Assembly (NCBI GenBank): GCA_036384915.1
Contig: DASVLJ010000078.1
Coordinates: forward strand, 62,001-126,000
DNA: 64,000 bases
DNA from: PKWO01 sp036384915
GTDB taxonomy: Bacteria; Pseudomonadota; Gammaproteobacteria; Burkholderiales; Burkholderiaceae_D
Direction: 5' to 3'
Part shown: in pieces, positions 34,943-43,092 of the stretch
How positions within the stretch are numbered: the stretch's first letter is position 1
Layout of the letters: the number at the start of each line of letters is the position of its first letter
Program-made: the position numbers and the translations under genes
Notes under the pieces: model-generated
What the model was told of the DNA's origin: nothing
The model's database searches: none
What the model saw: the letters and a program-made list of their open reading frames with translations, nothing else

Positions 34943-35148
34943 CAACCTGGCGCGTCGTCCGCATCGTCGCGGGCAGCTTCATCCTGTTGAGCCTCGCTTT
35001 CGGCATTCCCGAAAGCCCCCTGTTCCTGTCGCGCTGGTGGCTCGCTTTCACTGCCTTCGTCGGCGTCAACCTGCTGCAAAGCGGCGTGACACGCTGGTGC
35101 ATGATGGAATCCATCCTCGCCAAGCTCGGTATCGCGCGCGGCAACTGA
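34939..35148 (+). CDS. DUF2892 small membrane protein
   Basis: The 69-residue protein has two hydrophobic helices (VVRIVAGSFILLSLAFGI and WLAFTAFVGVNLLQSGV) and the ending TRWCMMESILAKLGI, matching the DUF2892 (YgaP transmembrane-type) family. A conserved cysteine follows the second helix. In other bacteria DUF2892 domains are fused to, or neighbour, rhodanese and sulfide-detoxification proteins. Here it overlaps the RND stop and precedes a thioredoxin gene by 13 bp. Confidence 0.85.
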   Translation: MTTWRVVRIVAGSFILLSLAFGIPESPLFLSRWWLAFTAFVGVNLLQSGVTRWCMMESILAKLGIARGN

Positions 35149-35161
35149 CCGGGAGAAGATC

Positions 35162-35596
35162 ATGCACCTTGCGTGTCCCGCCTGCGGCGCCACCAATCGC
35201 GTTCCCGAGGAAAAGCTCGGCGACAACCCCTCGTGCGGCAAATGCGGCGCGGGGCTGATGAAGGCCGAACCCGCGGCGCTCGGCGACGCGGCCTTGCCCG
35301 GCTATCTCTCCAAAACCGAGCTGCCGGTGCTGATCGATTTCTGGGCCGCCTGGTGCGGGCCGTGCCGCGCGATGGCGCCGCAGTTCGAAGCGGCGGCGCG
35401 AAGCATGCCGCAATGGCGTTTCGTCAAGGTCGACAGCGATGCCGCCCCGCAGGCGAGCCGCCATTTCGGCATACGCAGCATTCCTACGCTGGTGCTGTGG
35501 CACCAAGGCCGCGAAGTGGCGCGAACCAGCGGTGCGATGCCGGCGCAGGAGATCGTGTCCTGGGCGCGGCAGCACCTCTCGCGGAGCGAGTCGTGA
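35162..35596 (+). CDS. trxC: Thioredoxin 2 (TrxC)
   Basis: The 144-residue cytosolic thioredoxin has the TrxC zinc-binding N-terminus, CPAC (5-8) and CGKC (25-28), and the active site WCGPC (64-68) followed by the cis-proline loop SIPTLVLW. GGGAGAAG precedes the ATG. Placement inside an RND/SQR operon suggests a role in reducing persulfides or disulfides formed under sulfide stress (inference). Confidence 0.93.
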   Translation: MHLACPACGATNRVPEEKLGDNPSCGKCGAGLMKAEPAALGDAALPGYLSKTELPVLIDFWAAWCGPCRAMAPQFEAAARSMPQWRFVKVDSDAAPQASRHFGIRSIPTLVLWHQGREVARTSGAMPAQEIVSWARQHLSRSES

Positions 35597-36990
35597 AGCG
35601 CCTGGCAGTTGCCGTCTGGCTGGCCTGCGCCGCCGGCACGGCATCCGCGGCCGATCTGATCGACGCCTGGCACGCCGCGCAACAGCACGACCCCATGCTG
35701 GCCGCCAGCGGCGCCCGGCGCGACGGCGCTGCCGCCCAGCGCGACCAGGCGCGTGCCGTGTGGCGCCCGAATGTAGTCGCCGCCGGCAGCGCAGGACGCG
35801 CCAATGCCGATTCGTCGATCGACGGCGCGCAGTTCAGCGCTCCCGCGTTCGGCACCTCGCGCAACGTCGATTTCCAGACCTCGATTCGCGACGGCACGGC
35901 GACGAGCTGGAACCTCACGCTGACACAACCGCTCTACAGCGGCGAACGCATCGCCCAATCGCGCGAACTCGCGGCCGGGGCGGATGCGGGCGACGCCGCC
36001 GCCAGGCGCATGGAGCAGGAGGCCATGCTGCGTACCGCCACGCGTTATTTCGACGTGCTGGTGGCGCGCAAGTCGCTGGCTTTGTCGCAGCAACAGTACG
36101 AGCTGGCCCAGCGCAACCGGCAGGAGGCGCAAGACCGTTTCCGCATCGGCGATGCGCCCGTTATCGACAGCGACGAAGCCGAAGCGCGCGCCGCGGCAAT
36201 TGCCGCCGATCTGACCCTGGCCCGAACCCGGCTCGACCTGGCCGAGGCCGCGCTGCGCGACCAGACCGGACTCCAGCCCGGCCCGATGAAGGTACCTTCG
36301 CCGCGTGTCGACGTGCCTCTGGCTGGATCGCTTGAAGATTGGCTGAGCCGCGCCCACGGCAACCCCGCGCTGGCCGAACGCGAAGCGGCGCTTGCCGCCG
36401 CGCGCGCCGAATCCGCGCGCTACCGGGCTGCAGCGTCGCCGACCCTGGACGTGGTGGCTCAGGCCGGCGGCGAGCGTATCAGCGGCAGCGGCGACTTCGG
36501 CAGCGGGCGCGATAGCGCCAATCGCCAGTTTCTCGGCTTGCAATTGACCGTGCCGCTATATACCGGCGGCATGCGTAGCGCAAAACAGATGCAAGCCGCG
36601 AGCCAGGTCGTCGAATCCAGGGCCGAACTTGAAGCGGCGCAGCTCGATGTAGCGCAACAGGTGCGTGCGGCATGGCAGGGCATGACGGCATCGTCGGTGC
36701 GGCTGAAGTCGCTCGAAGCGGCGGAGCGCGCCAGTACAGTGCGGCTGGAGGCGACGAAGCTGGGCCGCAAGGTGGGGGACCGCACCATGCTCGACCTGCT
36801 CAACGCCGAGAATGACGCCAGTGCGGCGCAGCTGGCTCTGTTCAAAGGGCGCATCGAACGCATCGCGCTTGCGCTGCAGCTCGCTGCGGCCACGGGCGAA
36901 TTGAACGAGGCTGTGCTGGCTTCGGCCAACGCGGAATTGCAGGAAGCCAGCGAGGGAACGGGAGAAACCGCACACGGTGCGTTTCAATGA
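35593..36990 (+). CDS. TolC-family outer-membrane efflux protein of the SQR-linked pump
   Basis: The 465-residue protein has a signal peptide ending ASA near residue 20. Two OEP repeats are visible, with motifs LIDAWHAAQQHDPML, WNLTLTQPLYSGERIAQSREL and LQLTVPLYTGGMRSAKQMQAA, as in TolC. No lipobox is present, unlike the NodT protein at 26204. The GTG at 35593 overlaps the trxC stop (GTGA) and has GGAG upstream. It completes the tripartite pump of this operon. Confidence 0.9.
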   Translation: MKRLAVAVWLACAAGTASAADLIDAWHAAQQHDPMLAASGARRDGAAAQRDQARAVWRPNVVAAGSAGRANADSSIDGAQFSAPAFGTSRNVDFQTSIRDGTATSWNLTLTQPLYSGERIAQSRELAAGADAGDAAARRMEQEAMLRTATRYFDVLVARKSLALSQQQYELAQRNRQEAQDRFRIGDAPVIDSDEAEARAAAIAADLTLARTRLDLAEAALRDQTGLQPGPMKVPSPRVDVPLAGSLEDWLSRAHGNPALAEREAALAAARAESARYRAAASPTLDVVAQAGGERISGSGDFGSGRDSANRQFLGLQLTVPLYTGGMRSAKQMQAASQVVESRAELEAAQLDVAQQVRAAWQGMTASSVRLKSLEAAERASTVRLEATKLGRKVGDRTMLDLLNAENDASAAQLALFKGRIERIALALQLAAATGELNEAVLASANAELQEASEGTGETAHGAFQ

Positions 36991-37023
36991 AGCAATTTAT
37001 GGCATAGCGATAAGGAGACGATC

Positions 37024-38298
37024 ATGGCACATATCGCAGTATTGGGCGCGGGGACAGGCGGCCTGCCGGCGGCCTACGAACTGCGCGCCAAACTGGGCGC
37101 ACAGCACCGCATCACGGTCATCAATGCCGTGGATTATTTTCAATTCGTACCCTCGAATCCCTGGGCCGCCGTAGGCTGGCGCGACCGCGAAACCATTTGC
37201 TTTCCGATCCGGCCCTACCTGGAGAAGAAGGGTATCGAATTCGTCGCCTGCCCGGTGACGCGCATCGACGCGGAACATAATCGGCTCGAGCTGAGCGATG
37301 GCGCCGAGCTGGCTTACGACTATCTCGTCATTACGACCGGCCCCAGGCTCGCCTTCGAAGAGGTGCCCGGCTCCGGCCCTGGAGGATTTAGCCAGTCGAT
37401 CTGCACCATCGATCATGCAGAAAAGACCTACAGTGCCTACCAAAAGCTGCTGGAGCAGCCCGGTCCGGTGATCGTCGGTGCCATGCCCGGCGCCTCGTGC
37501 TTCGGTCCGGCCTACGAGTTCGCCTTCATCCTCAACCGGGATTTGCGCAAGCGCCGCATGCGCAACAAGGTGCCGATCACCTTCGTTACCAGCGAGCCCT
37601 ATATCGGCCACCTCGGCCTGGGCGGCGTGGGCGATTCCAAGACCCTGCTGGAATCGGAGCTGCGCAACAACGACATCAAATGGATCACCAACGCCAAGAC
37701 CACGCGCATTGAGGACGGCAAGATGTTCGTGACCGAGCTCGACGATGCGGGCGCGCTCAAGAAGGAGCACGAACTGCCCTTCGTGTTCAACATGATGCTG
37801 CCCGCGTTCAAAGGTGTCGAAGCCGTCGCCGCCGTCGAGGGCCTGTGCAATCCGCGCGGCTTCGTATTGGTCGATGAATTCCAGCGCAGCAAAAAGTACC
37901 GCAACATCTTTTCCGCCGGCGTATGCATCGCGATTCCGCCGGTGGAAGCGACTCCCGTACCGACCGGCGCGCCCAAGACCGGATACATGATCGAAACCAT
38001 GGTGACGGCCATCGTAAGCAACATCGTGGCCGACCTGGACGGCAAGCCCGCTACCGCCAAAGGCAGCTGGAACGCGATCTGCCTGGCCGACATGGGCGAT
38101 ACCGGCGCCGCCTTTGTCGCCCTGCCGCAAATCCCGCCGCGCAACGTCAATTGGTTCCGCAAGGGCAAATGGGTGCACCTGGCCAAGATCGCATTCGAGA
38201 AATATTTCATCCGCAAGATGAAAACCGGGTCCTCCGAGCCTGTTTATGAAAAATATATCCTCAAAATGCTGGGCATAGAACGGCTGGAAAAGATGTAG
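37024..38298 (+). CDS. sqr: Sulfide:quinone oxidoreductase
   Basis: The 424-residue flavoprotein of the membrane surface oxidises sulfide and passes electrons to quinone. The N-terminal FAD motif is AVLGAGTGGLPAAYEL (5-20). Cysteines at 127, 159 (in MPGASCFGPAYEF) and 353 match the spacing of the three catalytic cysteines of type I SQR. The C-terminal region (GAAFVALPQIPPRNVNW, WVHLAKIAFEKYFIRKM) fits the amphipathic membrane-binding part. AAGGAGA precedes the ATG, 33 bp after the TolC gene, so it is probably the last gene of the ArsR-controlled operon. Confidence 0.88.
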   Translation: MAHIAVLGAGTGGLPAAYELRAKLGAQHRITVINAVDYFQFVPSNPWAAVGWRDRETICFPIRPYLEKKGIEFVACPVTRIDAEHNRLELSDGAELAYDYLVITTGPRLAFEEVPGSGPGGFSQSICTIDHAEKTYSAYQKLLEQPGPVIVGAMPGASCFGPAYEFAFILNRDLRKRRMRNKVPITFVTSEPYIGHLGLGGVGDSKTLLESELRNNDIKWITNAKTTRIEDGKMFVTELDDAGALKKEHELPFVFNMMLPAFKGVEAVAAVEGLCNPRGFVLVDEFQRSKKYRNIFSAGVCIAIPPVEATPVPTGAPKTGYMIETMVTAIVSNIVADLDGKPATAKGSWNAICLADMGDTGAAFVALPQIPPRNVNWFRKGKWVHLAKIAFEKYFIRKMKTGSSEPVYEKYILKMLGIERLEKM

Positions 38299-38340
38299 CG
38301 GCGACGGCCGTATGGCGGAATTTTACGGCTGGCCCAACAA

Positions 38341-38389
38341 ATTAAATATTGTTCACTCTAGCCGACTTTTTCCCGTTTCATCTTACACT
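38341..38389 (+). promoter_or_regulatory. Recurrent box ATTAAA-N4-GTTCA, copy C, with -10 of the proton-ATPase gene
   Basis: ATTAAATATTGTTCACTC (38341-38358) is followed 43 bp from its first base by TACACT (38384-38389), exactly the spacing at DUF190. The ATG of the ATPase gene is 30 bp further on. Confidence 0.5.
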
Positions 38390-38418
38390 GGGGGCAACAA
38401 AAGCCAGATCAACTCTAC

Positions 38419-40782
38419 ATGACCTCGTCCCCAAGCATGGATGCGCCTCTTTCGGATGCTCCGGATTTCGGCCCGGAGCGGCTGCGTGGGTTGAGTTCAA
38501 GCGAGGCCGCTTTGCTGCTGGCGAAGTTCGGTCCCAACGAGATCGCCGAGGAGAAATCCGGCATCTTGACCGCCTTGCTGCGCAAGTTCTGGTCTCCGGT
38601 CCCGTGGATGCTGGAGCTGACGATCGTTTTGCAATGCATGCTCGGCAAGCAAGGCGAGGCCGCCGTGATCGCCGCCTTGCTGGTATTGAACGCCGTGTTG
38701 GGCTTCCTGCAGGAGGGCAGAGCCAACAAGGCCTTGGCCTTGCTGCGCAAGCGGCTCGACGTGCAGGTGCGGGTATTGCGCGACCGGAACTGGCAGGGTT
38801 TGCCTGCCCGCCAGCTGGTGCCGGGGGACGTGGTCCACGTGCGGGCGGGCGATCTGGTGCCGGCGGATGTGGAATTGGTCGAGGGGCAGACGCAGCTCGA
38901 TCAATCGGCGCTGACCGGCGAGTCCCTTCCGGTTGAAGCAGGAGCCGGCTCGACCGCATATTCGGGTGCCATCGTCACGCGCGGAGAAGCCAGCGGCATC
39001 GTTCGAGCAACAGGCGGGACGACGCGCTTCGGCAGAACCGCGCAGTTGGTTCGCAGCGCCAGAACGGCAAGCCATCTGCAACAGACAATCTTCCAGATCG
39101 TCAAATACCTGGTCTACCTCGACATCGGTCTGGTGGCCGTTCTTTTGCTCTATGGCGCGCTGACCGGGATGGCCCTTGGCGAGATCATTCCCTTCGCCCT
39201 GATCCTCCTGGTTGCATCGGTTCCGGTTGCGCTGCCGGCCACGTTCACACTTGCCACGGCCTTGGGCGCCGTGGAATTGGCCAGGCACGGCGTGCTCGTC
39301 ACCCGCCTTTCCGCGATCGAGGAAGCTGCGGGAATGGATGTGCTGGCCTCGGACAAGACCGGCACGATCACCGAGAACAAGCTTGCGCTGCATACCTTGC
39401 AGCCATTCGGCGCTTGTACCAAACGGCAGTTGCTGCACTGGGCTTGCGTCGCCAGCGATCCGGCGACGCAAGATCCGATCGATATGGCGATTCTGGCCGC
39501 TGGCGCGATTGTCGAATGGGGGCCTTACTGCAGCGTCGGTTTTGTTCCCTTCGATCCGAAATCGCGGCGGTCGGAGCGCGTCATCGAGGAAAACGGCGGC
39601 ACATACCGCGTGGTCAAGGGCGCCGCTGCGGAAATTGCAGCCTTGGCCGGCATCGAGGTAACGCGCGACATCGATGCGCTCGCCGCGCATGGCTGCCGGG
39701 TTCTCGGCGTGGCGGTGGGCGAGGGCGATACCTGGCAGTTTGCCGGACTGCTCGCCTTGATGGATCCACCGAGGGAGGATTCGGCGGAGCTGATCTCGCG
39801 GCTCAAGGAACTCGGCATCCGCGTTCTCATGGTGACCGGCGACGCGCTGGCGACGGCGCGCACCGTTGCGGCCTCCGTGGGAATCGGCGACCGCGTTTGC
39901 CCGGCAGCACTGATAGATGAAGACGGGAAGAAGGCGACTCAGCAATGCGACGTCTTTGCCCAGGTTTTCCCGGCCGACAAGTTTCACTTGGTGGAAGCGT
40001 TTCAGAAATCCGGCCATATCACCGGCATGACGGGGGACGGCGTCAACGACGCGCCGGCGCTGAAGCAGGCCGAGGTCGGCATCGCCGTCTCCAACGCCAC
40101 GGACGTGGCCAAGGCTGCCGCGAGCCTGGTATTCACCAATCCGGGCTTGTCCGACCTGGTGGCGACGATAGAGACGAGCCGGCGTATCTACCAGCGCATG
40201 CTGACATACACCTTGAACAAGATCATGAAGACGCTGGAGATCGCGGTCTTCATGAGCGTCGGCGTGATCGCCAGCGGCGTATTCGTGATCACGCCCCTGG
40301 CGGTCGTCCTGCTGCTGTTCACCAACGACTTCGTAACCATGTCGATTGCGACTGACCGCGTGAGTTATTCACGCAGGCCCGAGCGATGGGATATTGCGAC
40401 GCTGATGAAAACGGCCGTTCCCTTGGCAGTGCTCGTGCTGGCGCTGTCGTTTTCGGTGTTCTTCGTGGGGCGTGACGTCCTTCATCTGCCCCTGCCGCAA
40501 TTGCAGACCCTGATTTTTGTGATGCTGGTCTTCACCGGCCTCGGCAATGTGTTTCTCGTGCGCGAGCGGCGGCACTTCTGGCAATCGCTGCCGAGCAAAT
40601 GGCTGCTGATCGCCAGCGTTGCGGACGTGGCCGTCGTGATCGCGATAGCGGTCAAGGGCATTCTGATGGCGCCGCTCGATTCCTCTCTCGTGTTCGGCAT
40701 GCTGGCGGTCTCGCTTTGCTATTTGTTCTTGGTGGATTTCGTCAAGGTGGCGATATTCAAGCAATCCGGATTGCATGATTGA
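38419..40782 (+). CDS. P3A-type proton-exporting ATPase
   Basis: The 787-residue P-type ATPase has the plasma-membrane H+-ATPase signatures: KFWSPVPWMLE in the first helix, actuator TGES (166-169), VASVPVALPATFTL in helix 4 (PVALP as in proton pumps), phosphorylation site ASDKTGTITENKL (Asp312) and hinge TGDGVNDAPALKQAEVGIAV. The C-terminal autoinhibitory domain of fungal and plant enzymes is absent. It should pump H+ outward using ATP. No clear ribosome site precedes the ATG; Met7 is an alternative. It is converged upon by the SH3 gene. Confidence 0.88.
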   Translation: MTSSPSMDAPLSDAPDFGPERLRGLSSSEAALLLAKFGPNEIAEEKSGILTALLRKFWSPVPWMLELTIVLQCMLGKQGEAAVIAALLVLNAVLGFLQEGRANKALALLRKRLDVQVRVLRDRNWQGLPARQLVPGDVVHVRAGDLVPADVELVEGQTQLDQSALTGESLPVEAGAGSTAYSGAIVTRGEASGIVRATGGTTRFGRTAQLVRSARTASHLQQTIFQIVKYLVYLDIGLVAVLLLYGALTGMALGEIIPFALILLVASVPVALPATFTLATALGAVELARHGVLVTRLSAIEEAAGMDVLASDKTGTITENKLALHTLQPFGACTKRQLLHWACVASDPATQDPIDMAILAAGAIVEWGPYCSVGFVPFDPKSRRSERVIEENGGTYRVVKGAAAEIAALAGIEVTRDIDALAAHGCRVLGVAVGEGDTWQFAGLLALMDPPREDSAELISRLKELGIRVLMVTGDALATARTVAASVGIGDRVCPAALIDEDGKKATQQCDVFAQVFPADKFHLVEAFQKSGHITGMTGDGVNDAPALKQAEVGIAVSNATDVAKAAASLVFTNPGLSDLVATIETSRRIYQRMLTYTLNKIMKTLEIAVFMSVGVIASGVFVITPLAVVLLLFTNDFVTMSIATDRVSYSRRPERWDIATLMKTAVPLAVLVLALSFSVFFVGRDVLHLPLPQLQTLIFVMLVFTGLGNVFLVRERRHFWQSLPSKWLLIASVADVAVVIAIAVKGILMAPLDSSLVFGMLAVSLCYLFLVDFVKVAIFKQSGLHD

Positions 40783-40809
40783 ATCCATGCAAACAATTTG
40801 AATAGCCTG

Positions 40810-41610
40810 TCACGGCGAGTCGTGAATCGGCGGCTTCACGCCTCCGGCCGGCTTGTTCCGATCCGGCTGGCGAGCGCCGCCAGGCGGTTTGTCGAGACCT
40901 TGCGGGCGACCGCCTCCCGCCGGCCGATCTGCGCCTCGCGGACGAATGCCGCCCGGCTGCCTGTCGGGGCCTTGGCGTACACCGCCGCCCTGCCTATCCG
41001 GAGCTTGCGGATGAATGCCGCCACGCGGGGCACCTCCGCCGACGCCTTCGCCCGGATGAACGGGATTGCGCCCCGGCGTCCGTTCATCATGAGGCCTCGT
41101 CCAGCCGCCAGAAGGTCCCCGATTCGGCGGCGGATTTGGCGGCGGATTTGGCCTTCCGCGGTCGTCACGCGGATGGTCGAAGTTCGGCGGGCGTACGTCC
41201 GGGCGGCGAGGATGCGGCCTGTTCCGCCAGCGCGCTTCGTCCGCGTACCATGGCCGGTTCCTGTAATGTTCGCCCCAATATTGCTCGATTACGAACGGTG
41301 CGATGGGAAACCCGATGATTGCGCCAAATTCGATGACTGGAACCGGGGCTCCCTGATAGACGTACGAAATGTTGCGGGCATACACCCAGCCGCGCACATT
41401 GCCCGGCGCGATGACGTCGCACCAGGTGTAGGCGCTCGTGCAGCCTTGCACATAAACGAGCGAGTCGGGCGCCAGCCGCGCCACCAAGGGGTAAGCGCGT
41501 GCCGGACCTGCGCGCAGATTGACCCATTTCATCGTGCGGGCGTCCTGCGCCAGACAGGATAGGGACAGTGCGGCCAATAGCGCGCCAACCATGCATTTAA
41601 ACAGTTTCAT
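40810..41610 (-). CDS. Secreted SH3-domain protein with long Pro/Gly/Arg-rich tail
   Basis: The 266-residue protein has a signal peptide (cleavage after LSCLA near residue 21). A bacterial SH3 domain (about 28-85: VNLRAGPARAYPLVARLAPD, GNVRGWVYARNISYVYQG) is followed by FPIAPFVIEQYWGEHYRNRP. The last 150 residues are low complexity, full of PDRQ, GGG and RPP motifs, and probably cling to cell-wall polymers or nucleic acid. An FNR-like palindrome with a -10 lies upstream. Confidence 0.82.
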   Translation of the reverse strand: MKLFKCMVGALLAALSLSCLAQDARTMKWVNLRAGPARAYPLVARLAPDSLVYVQGCTSAYTWCDVIAPGNVRGWVYARNISYVYQGAPVPVIEFGAIIGFPIAPFVIEQYWGEHYRNRPWYADEARWRNRPHPRRPDVRPPNFDHPRDDRGRPNPPPNPPPNRGPSGGWTRPHDERTPGRNPVHPGEGVGGGAPRGGIHPQAPDRQGGGVRQGPDRQPGGIRPRGADRPAGGGRPQGLDKPPGGARQPDRNKPAGGVKPPIHDSP

Positions 41611-41686
41611 TGCAGCACCAGATTTCGCATGGTTGCGCTCCAGCCGGATTTACGCCGGGAATGGCGTCGATTTCCTCCGATAGCCG

Positions 41687-41727
41687 ATTATTCTCGAACC
41701 GGCCAGGAGCGCGTTGACATATGTCAA
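41687..41727 (-). promoter_or_regulatory. FNR/CRP-family promoter of the SH3-protein gene
   Basis: The perfect palindrome TTGACATATGTCAA (41714-41727) differs from the FNR consensus only at the inner symmetric pair. Minus-strand -10 AATAAT (41687-41692) is centred 31 bp away. A related regulator of the Dnr/NnrR type is possible. Confidence 0.5.
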
Positions 41728-41798
41728 AAATCGCCGTCGCCGATGGTATAGCCGGTGCATGACCGGGGCAGAACTGAAAATCCGGCGTGGTACCGGGT

Positions 41799-42920
41799 TC
41801 ATTCGATGCGTGCCTTACCCGACGGCGCCGCCTCCACCGCCGGCAAGAGCGTGTTGGACCATTCATTCCAGATCGAGTAGGCTGTCGTGAGCACGACGGG
41901 GCCGATAAACAGGCCGATCAATCCGAACGCTGCGATGCCGCCCAGAACGCCGAACATGCTGAGCAGGAAGGGGATGCGCGCGGCGCTGCTGATTAGCAGC
42001 GGCCGCAAAACGTTGTCGATCGGATGTACGAGCAAGGCACCCCATGCCACCATTCCCAAGGCCTGCCACGGGTGATGATCCAGCGCGAGCCCGATGGCAA
42101 CCGGAACCCATATCAGTGCCGTGCCGAGCAAGGGCACAAGCGCGAGCAAGGCGGTCGCCACGCCCAGGAGCGCCGGCATTGTTACGCCGAACACCCAATA
42201 GCCCAGTGCCGCAACCGCCCCTTGTATCAGGGACGCAAACACCACGCTGAGCATGACAGCGCGGGTGGTGCTGCTGGCGGCTTCCCAGTAATCGTCGACA
42301 CGCTGCCCCAGGATAGTCCTGGCCATTGCGTGCAACCTGGCCGCGAGTGCCTCGCCGTCGCGGTATAGCACAAACAGGACGATCATCGAGAACGCGAACT
42401 TCGCGAGATTGCGGCCAAGGCGCGTCGCCAGATAAGGTAGCGAATCGGCATTGTCCTTGAACCAGTCGGCCAGTTGAGCCTGAAGTTGGACATGCGTGGC
42501 GCCTGATTCAATGGCCAGGCCGGCGGTCCATTCGGCCAACGCCGAACCGACCCACGGAAGTTTCGCAAGATAGGCCGACAGGGGTTGTATTGCCGCCCCA
42601 AGGTTGGCCTCGATGCCGGCGTGCCATGCGGATAATTCGCGCTGCAGCAGGAAAGTCAGGCCGAGAAAAGGCAGCACGATCGTTGCACTGACGCAAACGG
42701 CGGCCAGCAATGCCGTTGCCATCGGTTTATTTTCCACGTTGCGCTGCAATGCGGCGTACGCCGGCCATGTCGCATGGGCGATCACTACTGCCCAAGCGAC
42801 CGACACCAGAAACGGCGCCAGCACAAGCGAGGCAAGTCCGAGTACGCCCGCCAGTAAAAAAAAGGCCAGCAAGGGGCGGGAGAAATTTCCGGGCGGCCGT
42901 GCGTCGAATGGACTGTTCAT
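41799..42920 (-). CDS. AI-2E-family permease
   Basis: The 373-residue inner-membrane protein has about eight helices. The family motif region is GVTMPALLGVATALLALVPLLGT, then PWQALGMVAWGALLVHPIDNVLRPLLI and GLIGLFIGPVVLTTAYSIW. Members export autoinducer-2, sodium/protons or other substrates; which one here cannot be told. It is divergent from the ABC export operon with an FNR-like box midway. A second, distant family member lies at 55466. Confidence 0.88.
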   Translation of the reverse strand: MNSPFDARPPGNFSRPLLAFFLLAGVLGLASLVLAPFLVSVAWAVVIAHATWPAYAALQRNVENKPMATALLAAVCVSATIVLPFLGLTFLLQRELSAWHAGIEANLGAAIQPLSAYLAKLPWVGSALAEWTAGLAIESGATHVQLQAQLADWFKDNADSLPYLATRLGRNLAKFAFSMIVLFVLYRDGEALAARLHAMARTILGQRVDDYWEAASSTTRAVMLSVVFASLIQGAVAALGYWVFGVTMPALLGVATALLALVPLLGTALIWVPVAIGLALDHHPWQALGMVAWGALLVHPIDNVLRPLLISSAARIPFLLSMFGVLGGIAAFGLIGLFIGPVVLTTAYSIWNEWSNTLLPAVEAAPSGKARIE

Positions 42921-42958
42921 GCTCGCAGGTAAGTCATTTGCGGGTTGTCGCTGTTTTC

Positions 42959-43028
42959 AGCATAAGCGACCTTCGCACACGGCAATTTGATCCAACGCAA
43001 AAGCGGCCAAGGCGATCTTGTGCACAAT
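42959..43028. promoter_or_regulatory. Bidirectional FNR-type promoter between AI-2E permease and ABC operon
   Basis: One box, TTGATCCAACGCAA (42987-43000, two mismatches), has -10 hexamers centred exactly 32 bp away on both sides: CACAAT (43023-43028) for the plus-strand ABC operon and TATGCT (42959-42964, minus strand) for the permease. Confidence 0.55.
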
Positions 43029-43092
43029 GAATCGTTCCTGCCATGCGTTCCAGCCGAGAATGCGGCGCCTCGCGCATCAACCCTGACCGGAA

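Noticed and set aside
40798..41562. 254-codon plus-strand frame after the proton ATPase
   Set aside because: Antisense to the SH3-domain gene, which has a signal peptide and a recognisable domain.
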